From CAG-1782 sp964418255 (GTDB lineage: Bacteria; Bacillota; Clostridia; Christensenellales; DTU072), in the NCBI GenBank assembly GCA_964418255.1, contig CAYQKV010000001.1, positions 124,001 through 188,000 of the forward strand: a stretch of 64,000 nt of DNA, written 5' to 3'. Numbering within the stretch: the stretch's first letter is position 1; every line of letters starts with the position of its first letter. Positions 25,892 to 35,078 of this stretch are shown here, in pieces. The notes beneath the pieces were generated by a model. That model saw only the letters and a program-made list of their open reading frames with translations, ran no database searches and was not told where the DNA came from. The position numbers were made by a program, and so were the translations under genes.

Positions 25892-27136
25892 GTTGATATA
25901 TTTTTCCGCCCAGGCAATTTTTACACAACAGCAGAACACTTTCATTGCAGTTTTCAATTCGTCGATAGACGGATACGTAGGCGCAATACGCACGTTACTG
26001 TCATCGGGGTCGTTTCTATAAGGATAAGTCGCGCCCGCGTTAGTCATAGTAACGCCTGCCTCTTTCGCAAGTCCTACGGCGCGTTTTGCGGTATGTTTCG
26101 GTAAATCGATACCGATAAAGTATCCTCCCTCGGGTTTATTCCATTTACACAATTCTGTAAGTTCTTCATCGAGTATAGAAAGTACGGTCTCGAAGCGAGG
26201 GCGAAGCATCGCGGCGTGTTTTGCCATATGCGCTCTCAGTCCGTCGGCGTTCCCGAAGTATAAAACGTGCGCCAACTGATTGAGTTTATCGTACCCTATC
26301 GTCTGAAAACCCATATATTTCTTTATGTCCGTAATATTTTTTTCGCTTGCGCAAAGCCACGCTATTCCCGCTCCCGCGAAAGTCATTTTCGAAGTAGAAC
26401 CGAACATATATACCAAATCTTCGTTTCCGTGAACTTTTGCCGCTTCGAAAATATTTTTTAACGGAACGTCTTTCGTTATGTAATGTATCATATATGCGTT
26501 ATCCCAATAAATGCGGAAGTCTTTTGCCGCGGGTTTAAGAGCGGCGAATCTTTCCACAATTTCGTCGGAATAAACTATTCCCTGGGGATTACTGTACTTA
26601 GGGACGCACCATATGCCTTTTACGCTTTCGTCTTTGACAAGCTCTTCGACCATATCCATATCGGGTCCGTCGTCTTTCATCGGAATATTTATCATCTCTA
26701 TCCCGAAAGTTTCGGTTATGGCAAAGTGTCTGTCATACCCGGGCACGGGGCAAAGCCATTTGATTTTACCTTGCTTGTTAAGCGGAGTTTCTCCGCATAT
26801 TCCGAACTGCATTGCGCGCTGAACGGTGTCGTACATTACGTTAAGGCTGGAATTGCCCATAACGATTATTTCCGTATCTTTTACGCCGCTAAGCTCGGCA
26901 AAAAATTTTTTGGCTTCGGGTATTCCGTCAAGCAAACCGTAGTTGCGATAGTCGGTTCCGTTCATTTTTTCTTTAAGCGTTCCGAAAACTTCAAACAAAC
27001 CGTCCGACACGTCAAGTTGTTCGGGGTTCGGCTTTCCTCTGCTCATATCGAGTTTCAGATTGAGTTTTTTGTAGGAATCGTATCTTTCTTTTTCCTGTTC
27101 GTATATTTTTTTTGCGTTTTCAGGCGTAAATTTCAT
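25886..27136 (-). CDS. PLP-dependent aspartate aminotransferase (clostridial type)
   Basis: Class I fold aminotransferase of the Asp_aminotransf subgroup. The 416-residue protein shows LDMSRGKPNPEQLD near residue 30, the substrate and cofactor segments NSSLNVMYD and PKYSNPQGI, YWDNAYMIHY, and the PLP lysine in GSTSKMTFAGAG. The family makes or uses aspartate and oxaloacetate, which fits asd and dapB elsewhere in the window, but the exact substrate is not certain. GAGGT precedes the ATG; the gene follows der by 16 bases and is probably in the same transcript. Confidence 0.88.
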   Translation of the reverse strand: MKFTPENAKKIYEQEKERYDSYKKLNLKLDMSRGKPNPEQLDVSDGLFEVFGTLKEKMNGTDYRNYGLLDGIPEAKKFFAELSGVKDTEIIVMGNSSLNVMYDTVQRAMQFGICGETPLNKQGKIKWLCPVPGYDRHFAITETFGIEMINIPMKDDGPDMDMVEELVKDESVKGIWCVPKYSNPQGIVYSDEIVERFAALKPAAKDFRIYWDNAYMIHYITKDVPLKNIFEAAKVHGNEDLVYMFGSTSKMTFAGAGIAWLCASEKNITDIKKYMGFQTIGYDKLNQLAHVLYFGNADGLRAHMAKHAAMLRPRFETVLSILDEELTELCKWNKPEGGYFIGIDLPKHTAKRAVGLAKEAGVTMTNAGATYPYRNDPDDSNVRIAPTYPSIDELKTAMKVFCCCVKIAWAEKYINA

Positions 27137-27152
27137 AATATACCTCGTTTAG

Positions 27153-28475
27153 TTAAATTTCTTCCTTGTCTTTGTTTCTTACTTTAAGATTTATCGGCGT
27201 TCCGCTGAAATCGAATGCTTTTCTGAGAGCGTTTTCCAGATATCGTTTATAAGAAAAATGCATTATTTCCTCGTCGTTGACGAATAAAACGAACGTCGGC
27301 GGATTAGTCGCCGCTTGCGTAGCGTAATATACTTTGAGTTTTTTTCCGTTACGGGTAGGCGGTTCGTTTACGCTCATCGCGTCCTGCAACACGTCGTTCA
27401 GAAGTCCGGTCGTTATCCTTCTCGAAGCGTTTGCATAGACCGCTTCCAGCGCTTCAATCACGTTTCCGACCCTTTGACCCGTCAATGCGCTGATAAACAT
27501 AGGTTTATAATAACTCATAAATTTGAGTTCGGCGTCGAGTTTTTCGTTAAATTTGTTTATCGTATAACTGTCCTTAACTACCGCGTCCCACTTATTCATT
27601 ATAATGACCGACGGCTTTCTGCTTTCGTGCACAAGTCCGCATATTTTGACGTCCTGTTCGCTCAGTCCTTCCGCCGCGTCGATAACGACCGCAACTACGT
27701 CCGCTCTTCTCATCGCGTCGATACTTCTTATAACGCTGTAATACTCGACGTCCTCTTCGACTTTGCTCTTTTTCCTTATTCCCGCGGTGTCGATTATCCG
27801 ATAATTTTTATCCCCAATAGCAAACGGCGTGTCTATTGCGTCGCGAGTAGTTCCCGCGATATTGCTGACTATTACACGCTCGAAACCGAGAATTTTATTT
27901 ACAAGGGAACTTTTCCCCGCGTTTGGTTTCCCGACGACGGCGATTTTCAACGCTTCGTCTTCTGCCTCGCTCTCCGCACGCTCGTGAAAATGCGCGACGA
28001 TTGCGTCAAGTAAATCTCCTAAATTAAGGCTGTTTTCCGCAGATACGGGAATAGGTTCGCCCAGCCCCAACGCGTAAAAATCGTAAGCTCCGTACGCCGA
28101 GCCGTTGTCGATTTTGTTTACTGCGAGAACTATCGGTTTTTTCGACATTCTCAACATATCCGCAACGTCGTAGTCGTCGGGCATAATGCCCGTCTTCCCG
28201 TCCACGAAATATAAAATCACGTCCGCAAGGTCTACGGCAAGCTCCGCCTGTCTGCGTATATGCGACCACATTTCGTCTTCGGAATGAATTTCTATACCGC
28301 CCGTGTCCACCATAGTAAAAGTATAGCCGCACCACTCTGCGTCCGCGTATACTCTGTCTCTCGTTACTCCGGGCAAATCCTCTACGATACTGATACGTTT
28401 TCCCGCCATTTTGTTGAAAAACGTGGATTTCCCGACGTTCGGTCTGCCGACAATCGCCACTAATGGTTTAATCAT
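27153..28475 (-). CDS. der: Tandem-domain ribosome assembly GTPase Der/EngA
   Basis: GTPase with two G domains that helps assemble the 50S subunit. G1 motifs GRPNVGKSTFFN (residues 10-21) and GKPNAGKSSLVN (about 185) mark the two domains; G3 segments DTGGI and DTAGIRKK, and NKID and NKWD, are also visible. A KH-like domain ends the 440-residue protein. Its ATG overlaps the stop of the DUF512 gene by four bases. The DUF512-der pair is common in clostridia. Confidence 0.97.
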   Translation of the reverse strand: MIKPLVAIVGRPNVGKSTFFNKMAGKRISIVEDLPGVTRDRVYADAEWCGYTFTMVDTGGIEIHSEDEMWSHIRRQAELAVDLADVILYFVDGKTGIMPDDYDVADMLRMSKKPIVLAVNKIDNGSAYGAYDFYALGLGEPIPVSAENSLNLGDLLDAIVAHFHERAESEAEDEALKIAVVGKPNAGKSSLVNKILGFERVIVSNIAGTTRDAIDTPFAIGDKNYRIIDTAGIRKKSKVEEDVEYYSVIRSIDAMRRADVVAVVIDAAEGLSEQDVKICGLVHESRKPSVIIMNKWDAVVKDSYTINKFNEKLDAELKFMSYYKPMFISALTGQRVGNVIEALEAVYANASRRITTGLLNDVLQDAMSVNEPPTRNGKKLKVYYATQAATNPPTFVLFVNDEEIMHFSYKRYLENALRKAFDFSGTPINLKVRNKDKEEI

Positions 28476-29767
28476 CTCTTTTTACTCCTTCCGCTGACTA
28501 TCGCTTCCAGAAAATCCTCTCCGCCGCAATGGCTTACAACAATTCTTTTCCGTAACTTTTTAGATAATTCTTTAAGCGTAATTCCGTCCAAAAATACGTC
28601 TTCGAACTCTTTAAGCATTACCGACGGTATCATAAGGAAATCTTCTTTGAATGTATTTTTTCCGTATTGCGCAATAATATCCGTCGCCGTAACGAGTCCC
28701 GTGACGGTGACGCTTCTCCCGAAAAAATCGTTTTTTACTACGTAAATATTGATTTGCACGTCGGGATATTTCTCGTTTACCGCGTCGCGCGCCCGTATCA
28801 TACTGCTTTCGCCGCTTACGCCGGTTATTATGCCGATTTTCCGCTTAATTTTCTTGTCGGGCGCAAAAGAAATCGCGTCGTTAAGTTCCGACATAAACTT
28901 CGAAATTACGCCCACTCCGTTTTCTATCTGTTCGTACTGTCCGTAGTATTCCGCGTCTCTTACCGGCAACTCGGCTATCTGATACATTTCGTCGGAACAG
29001 TAACAAAAACTCGGGTGACTCCGATAAAAACTTTCCGTAAGCTCTATCGCGTCTCGCGCCTGTTCTTTGGTAAGAGGGTCAATATGATACTTCCCCTCTC
29101 TGTGTCCCGTCAACCCGACGGGAACAACGGCTACCGTAGATACTCCGAGAGCATAAAGGTCGGCAAGAGATTTTTCAAGCTGTTTACCGTCGTTTATCCC
29201 GCCTACGAGGACTATTTGCGCGTGTATGGTTATCCCCGCTTTTATCAACCTGTCTATAAGCTCGGTTTGCGGCGGGCATTTTTTTATTCCGAGTAAAAAT
29301 TTTCTCACTGCTTCATCCGTAGCGTGAACGGAAACGTAAAGCGGAGAAAGTTTGTAATCTATTATTCGTTGAATATCCGTTTCGGTTAAGTTCGTTCCCG
29401 TTATGTAAGAACCGCTTATAAAACTCAGTCGATAATCGTCGTCTTTAACGTAGAGAGTATCTCTAAGTCCTTTGGGTAGTTGTTTTACAAAACAGAAAAT
29501 ACAGTTATTGTGACATTCTCTCGGTTTGATTTCCACGCTTTCGTCAAATTCAAGCCCGAGGGTATCAAATTCGTTTTCCTTTACGAATTTAACTTTTTTC
29601 TCCTCGCCTCGGCGATATATCGTCAGTTCTCCTTCCGAAAGGCTGTCCGCATATATATAATCGAGAATATCGACAAATTCTCTTCCGCAAAAAGCCTTAA
29701 CTTCGTCTCCGACGAAAACGTTGCCGCGAAGAATACTTTCCGAAAGAATTTTCTTAACAAATGCCAT
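28472..29767 (-). CDS. Radical SAM-like DUF512 protein with N-terminal PDZ-like domain
   Basis: Predicted iron-sulfur enzyme of unknown reaction. From Met1 at 29767 the 431-residue protein has a PDZ-like segment (1-60, with GDEVKAF and VDILDYIY), then the cluster motif C85-x3-C89-x2-C92 (ECHNNCIFC), a barrel with SGSYITGTNL and VSVHA, and the C-terminal DUF512 domain. I reject an in-frame ATG at 29794 because the promoter covers that region. The -10 box ends six bases before the chosen ATG, with no ribosome site, so a leaderless mRNA is predicted. Coupling to der hints at a role in ribosome or RNA biology, not proven. Confidence 0.88.
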   Translation of the reverse strand: MAFVKKILSESILRGNVFVGDEVKAFCGREFVDILDYIYADSLSEGELTIYRRGEEKKVKFVKENEFDTLGLEFDESVEIKPRECHNNCIFCFVKQLPKGLRDTLYVKDDDYRLSFISGSYITGTNLTETDIQRIIDYKLSPLYVSVHATDEAVRKFLLGIKKCPPQTELIDRLIKAGITIHAQIVLVGGINDGKQLEKSLADLYALGVSTVAVVPVGLTGHREGKYHIDPLTKEQARDAIELTESFYRSHPSFCYCSDEMYQIAELPVRDAEYYGQYEQIENGVGVISKFMSELNDAISFAPDKKIKRKIGIITGVSGESSMIRARDAVNEKYPDVQINIYVVKNDFFGRSVTVTGLVTATDIIAQYGKNTFKEDFLMIPSVMLKEFEDVFLDGITLKELSKKLRKRIVVSHCGGEDFLEAIVSGRSKKR

Positions 29768-29773
29768 ACGCCT

Positions 29774-29802
29774 ATTATCGTATATTTGGCGCAAAATGTC
29801 AA
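29774..29802 (-). promoter_or_regulatory. Promoter of the DUF512-der unit (predicted leaderless)
   Basis: A perfect TTGACA at 29797-29802, 17 bases, GATAAT at 29774-29779 on the minus strand, then six bases to the ATG at 29767. It lies back to back with the rqcH promoter, with eight bases between the two -35 boxes. Confidence 0.85.
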
Positions 29803-29810
29803 ATATTCCC

Positions 29811-29838
29811 TTGTAAAATAGATATAAAATGTTATAAT
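29811..29838 (+). promoter_or_regulatory. Promoter of rqcH-sdaA (predicted leaderless)
   Basis: TTGTAA at 29811-29816, 16 bases, TATAAT at 29833-29838, then six bases to the ATG at 29845. No ribosome site can fit. Confidence 0.75.
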
Positions 29839-29844
29839 ATAATT

Positions 29845-31506
29845 ATGCCGAACGACGTAATAACTCTTTCCGCAGCGGTAAGCGAATTGAAAACTCTGCT
29901 TACCGGCGGACGAATAGAAAAAATTTATCAACCGGAAACGGACGAAATTACGCTCAGCGTAAAGAATTCCCGTAAATCGAACACGCTTGTCATCAGCGCA
30001 AATCCATCTCATCCGAGAATACATATAACCGCGCAAAAAAAGGAAAATTCCTATACCGCGCCTGCCTTTTGTATGCTTCTCCGAAAACATATTTCCGGCG
30101 GTTTTATCGAAAACGTAGAAATATTCAACTCCGACCGCATAGTCAAAATCACCGTTATCAACAAGAACGAACTTAAAGACTCAAACCGCTTTTTTTTAAT
30201 GGCGGAACTGATGGGAAGATACAGCAACGTAATTCTTACTTCGGAAAATTTCAAAATCATAGACGCGATACGGCGTATCCACTTCGACCAGAGCACTACG
30301 CGCTATATCTTGCCTAATCTCGAATACACGCTCCAACCGAAATCGAGAATATCTCTCGACGAAACGGAAAAATTATCGGAATTTTTCGCAAAAAGCGAAA
30401 TAAATAGCGATTCGCTTATTAAAAACATAAACGGAATAAGTAAAGAAACCGCCAAAGAAATCGCCTCTTCCACTTGCCCGAAAGAAAAATTCTACGAACT
30501 TCTCAATATTAACAATTCGGATACCTATTATCCGTGTTTGAGATACGAAAACGGCGTTCTTAAAGATTATTACGTTTACCCATACGAAACGCTTCGCGGC
30601 GAATTTATAATTTATCCTACGCTTAACGAAGCTCTTGACGCGTTTTACGGTTTGTACGACGGTTCCGAAAGAAAAAAGGCGTCGACCAAAACCGTTACCA
30701 CCGTTCTCAAACGCCTTAAAGCAAAGACCGAACGACGCATTGCCGATAACGAAGCAAAACTCGCGGAATTGGACAAGGCTATGTATTATCAGAAATGCGG
30801 CGAACTGATTTTATCCAATATTTATGCAATAAAACCGCGCGACGTTATTCTTAAATGCATCGACTACTATGAAGATAAGCCCGTCGAAATTTCGCTCGAC
30901 CCGAAACTTACGCCTTCCGACAACGCTCAACAATATTTCAAAAAATACGCAAAGCTTAAACGCGCGGCGGAAATAGCAAAAAATCAGCTTGACGCGCTAA
31001 AAGAACAGCGCGAATATCTCGAATCGGTGGAAGTAAGCATAAGCAACTGTTCTTTGAAATCGGAATACGACGAAATACTCGAAGAGCTTAATTCTTTATC
31101 GGGTTTACGAAATCCGCTTAAAAGGCGCACGCTCAAAGAAAAGCCTACGGGACCGACTCGTTTTACCGTAGAAGGCTATTCCGTTTATTTCGGAAAAAAC
31201 AATCTGCAAAACAACGAAGTTACTTTCTCCGTCGGGGACGGCGGCGACACCTGGTTGCACGTCAAAGCGCACCACGGCGCGCACGTCATAATTAAAGGTA
31301 AACCCCCGCAGGAAGTAATCGAAAAATGCGCCCGCGTCGCCGCCTATTACAGTTCGGCAAAAAATTCGGAAAAAGTCGAAGTCGATTACACATTGAGAAA
31401 GCACGTCAAAAAAATTCCATCGGCGATGCCGGGAATGGTGACATACACAAATTACCGTTCTCTGCTCGTTTCTCCGACGGATTATACAACAATATGCGAC
31501 AAATAA
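29845..31506 (+). CDS. rqcH: Ribosome quality control protein RqcH (NFACT family)
   Basis: Binds 50S subunits that carry a stuck peptidyl-tRNA and adds C-terminal alanine tails that mark the peptide for degradation. From the ATG at 29845 the 553-residue protein has the NFACT-N domain with the Asp97-Arg98 pair (NSDRIVKI) at exactly the position needed for tRNA-Ala selection in Bacillus RqcH, helix-hairpin-helix and coiled-coil regions, and the NFACT-R domain (WLHVKAHHGAHVIIKG). ClpXP, which degrades tailed proteins, is also encoded here. The mRNA is predicted leaderless. A longer in-frame start at 29761 lies upstream of the promoter and is rejected. Confidence 0.95.
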   Translation: MPNDVITLSAAVSELKTLLTGGRIEKIYQPETDEITLSVKNSRKSNTLVISANPSHPRIHITAQKKENSYTAPAFCMLLRKHISGGFIENVEIFNSDRIVKITVINKNELKDSNRFFLMAELMGRYSNVILTSENFKIIDAIRRIHFDQSTTRYILPNLEYTLQPKSRISLDETEKLSEFFAKSEINSDSLIKNINGISKETAKEIASSTCPKEKFYELLNINNSDTYYPCLRYENGVLKDYYVYPYETLRGEFIIYPTLNEALDAFYGLYDGSERKKASTKTVTTVLKRLKAKTERRIADNEAKLAELDKAMYYQKCGELILSNIYAIKPRDVILKCIDYYEDKPVEISLDPKLTPSDNAQQYFKKYAKLKRAAEIAKNQLDALKEQREYLESVEVSISNCSLKSEYDEILEELNSLSGLRNPLKRRTLKEKPTGPTRFTVEGYSVYFGKNNLQNNEVTFSVGDGGDTWLHVKAHHGAHVIIKGKPPQEVIEKCARVAAYYSSAKNSEKVEVDYTLRKHVKKIPSAMPGMVTYTNYRSLLVSPTDYTTICDK

Positions 31507-31518
31507 CGGAGTAACATT

Positions 31519-32715
31519 ATGAAATCACTCAAAGAACTTTATCAAATCGGAATAGGTCCGTCATCTTCTCACACAATGGCTCCCGAAAAAATTGCCAAAT
31601 ATCTTCTAAGCAAATATCCTGAAGCCACGGGTTATAAGATTACCCTTTACGGGTCTCTTGCACTGACCGGCAAAGGACACGGCACGGACGTCGTTCTCAA
31701 AAAAATACTCGGAGAAAATACGCAAATCGTTTTCGATACTTCGAAAAAAAATCTTCCTCACGTCAACACTCTCGACGCGGAAGTTTACAGTCGCGACAAC
31801 TGCATAGCCCGTCATCGCGCTTACAGCCTCGGCGGCGGCGCAATAGAAATCGAGAACGAACCCGTAGTCGTTCCTCCCGAGGTTTATCCTCTTAATACTT
31901 TTGACGAAATTAAGCAATATTGCGAAGACAATGAAATGCGTCTATGCGATTACGTATATAAATACGAACCGGAAATTAAAGACTACCTTGCGGAAATATG
32001 GGAACAAATGTGTCTTTCGATAAAAAAAGGACTTAAAACCGACGGCATTCTTCCCGGAGGGCTGAACGTTAAGCGCAAGGCAAAATTCCTGTTCCAGCAA
32101 AGACATATCGACGAATCCCCCGAAACGCGCGAAAATCGTCTCGTCTGCTCGTATGCGTTTGCCGTGGCGGAAGAAAACGCCGCGGGCGGTTATGTGGTAA
32201 CCGCTCCTACCTGCGGTTCTTGCGGGGTAGTCCCCTCCGCTTTTTATTACATTAAAAATACCCGACACGTCTCCGACGAAGACATAATAAACGGTCTCGC
32301 TACCGCGGGACTAATCGGAAACCTCATCAAAACAAACGCTTCCATAAGCGGAGCGGAATGCGGTTGCCAGGCGGAAATCGGCAGCGCCTGCGCTATGGCT
32401 GCCGGCGGTCTCGCGGAAATCTTTTCATTAAGCGCAGACCAAATAGAATACGCCGCGGAAATTTCCATTGAACACCACCTCGGACTTACCTGTGACCCCG
32501 TCAACGGACTTGTTCAGATACCCTGTATCGAACGAAACGCCGTCGCCGCTATGCGCGCACTCAACGCGCTCAGCCTTGCCGATTTCCTCTCCTCTACCAG
32601 AACGGTATCTCTCGACACAATTATTCAGACTATGTACGAAACGGGCAAAGACCTCTCAAACCGTTATAAAGAAACCAGCGAAGCGGGTATGGCTAAACTC
32701 TATAAAAGAATATAG
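31519..32715 (+). CDS. sdaA: L-serine ammonia-lyase, iron-sulfur dependent, single chain
   Basis: Converts L-serine to pyruvate and ammonia with a [4Fe-4S] cluster. The 398-residue protein joins the beta-type domain (GPSSSHTMAP at 13-22) to the alpha-type domain (APTCGSCG, SGAECGCQAEIGSACAMAAGG, CDPVNGLVQIPC), the one-chain arrangement of E. coli SdaA rather than the split alpha and beta genes common in Bacillota. GGAG precedes the ATG by eight bases. It lies 12 bases after rqcH and should share its promoter. Confidence 0.93.
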   Translation: MKSLKELYQIGIGPSSSHTMAPEKIAKYLLSKYPEATGYKITLYGSLALTGKGHGTDVVLKKILGENTQIVFDTSKKNLPHVNTLDAEVYSRDNCIARHRAYSLGGGAIEIENEPVVVPPEVYPLNTFDEIKQYCEDNEMRLCDYVYKYEPEIKDYLAEIWEQMCLSIKKGLKTDGILPGGLNVKRKAKFLFQQRHIDESPETRENRLVCSYAFAVAEENAAGGYVVTAPTCGSCGVVPSAFYYIKNTRHVSDEDIINGLATAGLIGNLIKTNASISGAECGCQAEIGSACAMAAGGLAEIFSLSADQIEYAAEISIEHHLGLTCDPVNGLVQIPCIERNAVAAMRALNALSLADFLSSTRTVSLDTIIQTMYETGKDLSNRYKETSEAGMAKLYKRI

Positions 32716-32738
32716 TTTTTCATAAACAATTTCAAATT

Positions 32739-32768
32739 AAAACGGCGTTCCGTCGAGAACGCCGTTTT
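32739..32768. terminator. Bidirectional terminator between sdaA and the uracil permease gene
   Basis: AAAACGGCGTTC and GAACGCCGTTTT form a perfect 12-bp stem around six bases, with an A-run before it and a T-run after it on both strands. Confidence 0.9.
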
Positions 32769-32791
32769 GTTATGTTTAATTTAGTTACTTA

Positions 32792-34330
32792 TTAGTCGGA
32801 AACCGTTTCTTTTTCGGTCGCGCTTTCCGCAATAACTTCTTCCGTTTTCTCTTCTTCAAACGCTTTTTCGTCGTCGATTTCTTTGAGCGCCGACTCCGCA
32901 GTTCCGTCTACGTACGCCGCGGGAAGACTATCTCCGCCCTCTTCTTTATCAGTGTCCTTTTCTTTCTTCCCGAAAATTGCGTTGATAATTATTCCGAGAA
33001 TAAGAGCGGTAGCGATAGAACTAATCGTGACAATCGCTTTACCTTGCGTCGCAAGACCGAACTGCAAGCTCAGTCCGCCGATACCGGATACGAGGATAGC
33101 GCTTACGGTAAACAGGTTTTTGCTTTCGCCGAGGTCGATACCTCTGAGCATATTCAGACCGCTGACCGCGATAAATCCGTACAGAGCGAGGCATACGCCG
33201 CCCATTACGCAGGAAGGTATAGTTTCGAGGAACGCCATTACGGGCGAAACGAAAGCAAGCACTATCGAAAGAACAGCCGCACCGAGAATGCTTACTACCG
33301 ACGCGTTTCTTGTGATAGCTACGCATCCGACCGATTCGCCGTAAGTCGTGTTCGGGCAGCCTCCGAATATAGCACCTACGAAAGAACCGACGCCGTCTCC
33401 GAGGAGGGTTCTGTGCAAACCGGGTTTAACGAGAAGGTCGCGTTCGATAACCGAGCTGATGTTCTTGTGGTCGGCGATGTGTTCGGCAAAGACGACGAAA
33501 GAAACGGGGATGTATAAGAGCGCAATCGTTGCGACAGCCGCGCCGTCGAGGCTTTGAAGTTTGGTAATTCCGTCAAGAGCCGTATCCGTCGCAAGGAAGG
33601 TGAATTTGGGGTAATCGAGGAAACTCTGAATGGTTACATTCTTGAAGTTGTCGATTAAAGGCGTGAAATCAATGATTTTGAGGTAGTCGACTTCGCAGGC
33701 ATAACCGAATATCGAGAAGAACGCCGCAAGCGCATATCCCGACAGAATTCCGATAATGAACGGAATGATTTTCATCGTTTTGTTTCCTTTTACCGAGCAG
33801 AATACTACCACGAAGAAGGTAAACAGACCGCAGAGTATAGCGACGAGGTTGTAAGACATACCCGAGCCGCTTGCCGACGTAAGACTGCTTACCGCGCTTC
33901 CAGAAAGGGACAATCCGATAAGAGCAACGGTAGGTCCGATAACAACCGCGGGCATCAGTTTGTTTATCCATTTCGTTCCCGCAAATTTAACAAGCAACGC
34001 GATGATTACGTAAACGAGCGCCGCAAACGCCGCGCCGATTAAGATACCGAAATATCCGAATACCGCCGCGCCCGCAAGGGGGGAAATAAACGCAAAAGAG
34101 CTTCCGAGGAATACCGGGCTCTTGAATTTGGTAAACAGAAGATAAGTAATCGTGCCGAGTCCTGCGCCTACAAGCGCGGCAGCCTGGTCAAGCACGGGAT
34201 AACCGAGAATTCCGTTCACAACGGCGGGTACCGTTATCGTCGCCGCGATAATCGCAAGCAACTGCTGAATGGAAAACACAATCAGTTTACTAAACTTCGG
34301 TTTGTCTTCAACATTATAAACAAGTTTCAT
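32792..34330 (-). CDS. uraA: NCS2-family nucleobase permease, probable uracil permease
   Basis: Inner-membrane nucleobase:proton symporter with about 14 helices. Segments such as LGSSFAFISPLAGA, FAEHIADHKNISSVIERDL and GGCPNTTYGESVGCVAITRN match the UraA/PyrP branch; the last is a substrate-site motif. Cotranscription with pyrR supports uracil over purines. The 512-residue protein ends in an acidic cytoplasmic tail of about 65 residues (rich in Glu, Asp, Ala), which ordinary UraA proteins of about 430 residues do not have. The tail could be a partner-binding or turnover signal. Confidence 0.9.
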   Translation of the reverse strand: MKLVYNVEDKPKFSKLIVFSIQQLLAIIAATITVPAVVNGILGYPVLDQAAALVGAGLGTITYLLFTKFKSPVFLGSSFAFISPLAGAAVFGYFGILIGAAFAALVYVIIALLVKFAGTKWINKLMPAVVIGPTVALIGLSLSGSAVSSLTSASGSGMSYNLVAILCGLFTFFVVVFCSVKGNKTMKIIPFIIGILSGYALAAFFSIFGYACEVDYLKIIDFTPLIDNFKNVTIQSFLDYPKFTFLATDTALDGITKLQSLDGAAVATIALLYIPVSFVVFAEHIADHKNISSVIERDLLVKPGLHRTLLGDGVGSFVGAIFGGCPNTTYGESVGCVAITRNASVVSILGAAVLSIVLAFVSPVMAFLETIPSCVMGGVCLALYGFIAVSGLNMLRGIDLGESKNLFTVSAILVSGIGGLSLQFGLATQGKAIVTISSIATALILGIIINAIFGKKEKDTDKEEGGDSLPAAYVDGTAESALKEIDDEKAFEEEKTEEVIAESATEKETVSD

Positions 34331-34355
34331 AGTGTCTCTCCTTTTGTTTTTTAGT

Positions 34356-34913
34356 TTATTTTTTTGTTTTGTTTTTTTCGAGCAGAAGCACTTTGTCTTC
34401 TCCGTCCGTTTCTTCGAGCAGAACTTTTACCTCCTCTTCCCTCGAAGTCGGCATATTTTTACCGACGAAATCCGCTCTGAACGGCAATTCGCGATGCCCT
34501 CTGTCGACAAGCACGGCAAGTTGAATACTTCTCGGTCTCCCCGTCCTTATAAGCGCTTCTATCCCCGCTCTCGCGGTTCTGCCGGTAAACAAAACGTCGT
34601 CTACGAGAACGATATCTCTTCCGACGACGTTAAAATCGAATTCCGGTAAAACAGGCTTTGACATCAGAGTTAAATCGTCTCTGAAATTCGAAATATCAAG
34701 AACACCCGTATCCAACGCGACGTTCTCAAACGATAAAATAAAGTCGCGTATTCTGTTTGCGAGCGGCACGCCTCTTGTCTTTATCCCGACAAGCGCGACG
34801 TTGGATAAATCGTCGTTTTTTTCCACGATTTCGTGAGCAATACGGGCAATAGTACGCCTTATTGCGTCCTTTTCAAGCATTATTCCTTTAATACTTTCGA
34901 CTTCCAGCGTCAT
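34356..34913 (-). CDS. pyrR: Pyrimidine regulator PyrR / uracil phosphoribosyltransferase
   Basis: RNA-binding regulator that terminates pyrimidine-gene transcription when UMP is high; it often also makes UMP from uracil and PRPP. The 185-residue protein carries the PRPP motif IVLVDDVLFTGRTARA (about 95-110). An attenuator with a PyrR-binding loop lies in its own leader. The AGGAG ribosome site overlaps the T-tract of the attenuator's terminator. The unit pyrR-uraA pairs the regulator with uracil import. Confidence 0.96.
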   Translation of the reverse strand: MTLEVESIKGIMLEKDAIRRTIARIAHEIVEKNDDLSNVALVGIKTRGVPLANRIRDFILSFENVALDTGVLDISNFRDDLTLMSKPVLPEFDFNVVGRDIVLVDDVLFTGRTARAGIEALIRTGRPRSIQLAVLVDRGHRELPFRADFVGKNMPTSREEEVKVLLEETDGEDKVLLLEKNKTKK

Positions 34914-34920
34914 ATCGCTC

Positions 34921-35014
34921 CTAAAAATAAAGCCTGTTGCGAGATACGCAAAACAGGCTGAACAATCGTATGTAATATTTCGATGGCAACTTGTCGGTAT
35001 CTCTGTACCAAGTT
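34921..35014 (-). promoter_or_regulatory. PyrR-dependent attenuator in the pyrR leader
   Basis: The minus-strand leader contains a hairpin at 34988-35014, AACTTG paired with CAAGTT, whose upper part GTACAGAGATAC shows the CAGAGA loop known for PyrR sites. A terminator follows at 34931-34959 (AGCCTGT paired with ACAGGCT plus TGCG with CGCA) and then TTTATTTTT directly before the ribosome site. High UMP should favour termination. Confidence 0.82.
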
Positions 35015-35032
35015 AAAGTTTTATTGTCACCT

Positions 35033-35061
35033 ATATTAGCACACCGTTTTTTCAAAAGCAA
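35033..35061 (-). promoter_or_regulatory. Sigma-A promoter of pyrR-uraA
   Basis: TTGCTT at 35056-35061, 17 bases, TAATAT at 35033-35038 on the minus strand, between the methyltransferase stop codon and the attenuator. Confidence 0.7.
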
Positions 35062-35078
35062 ACGTTTTTTGCAATTTT

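Noticed and set aside
29768..29794. Upstream in-frame ATG for the DUF512 protein at 29794
   Set aside because: The stretch contains the -10 box and spacer of its own promoter; Met at 29767 matches the usual family start.
29761..29844. Upstream in-frame ATG for rqcH at 29761
   Set aside because: It lies upstream of the rqcH promoter and the added residues do not match the family; the ATG at 29845 places the Asp97-Arg98 pair exactly.
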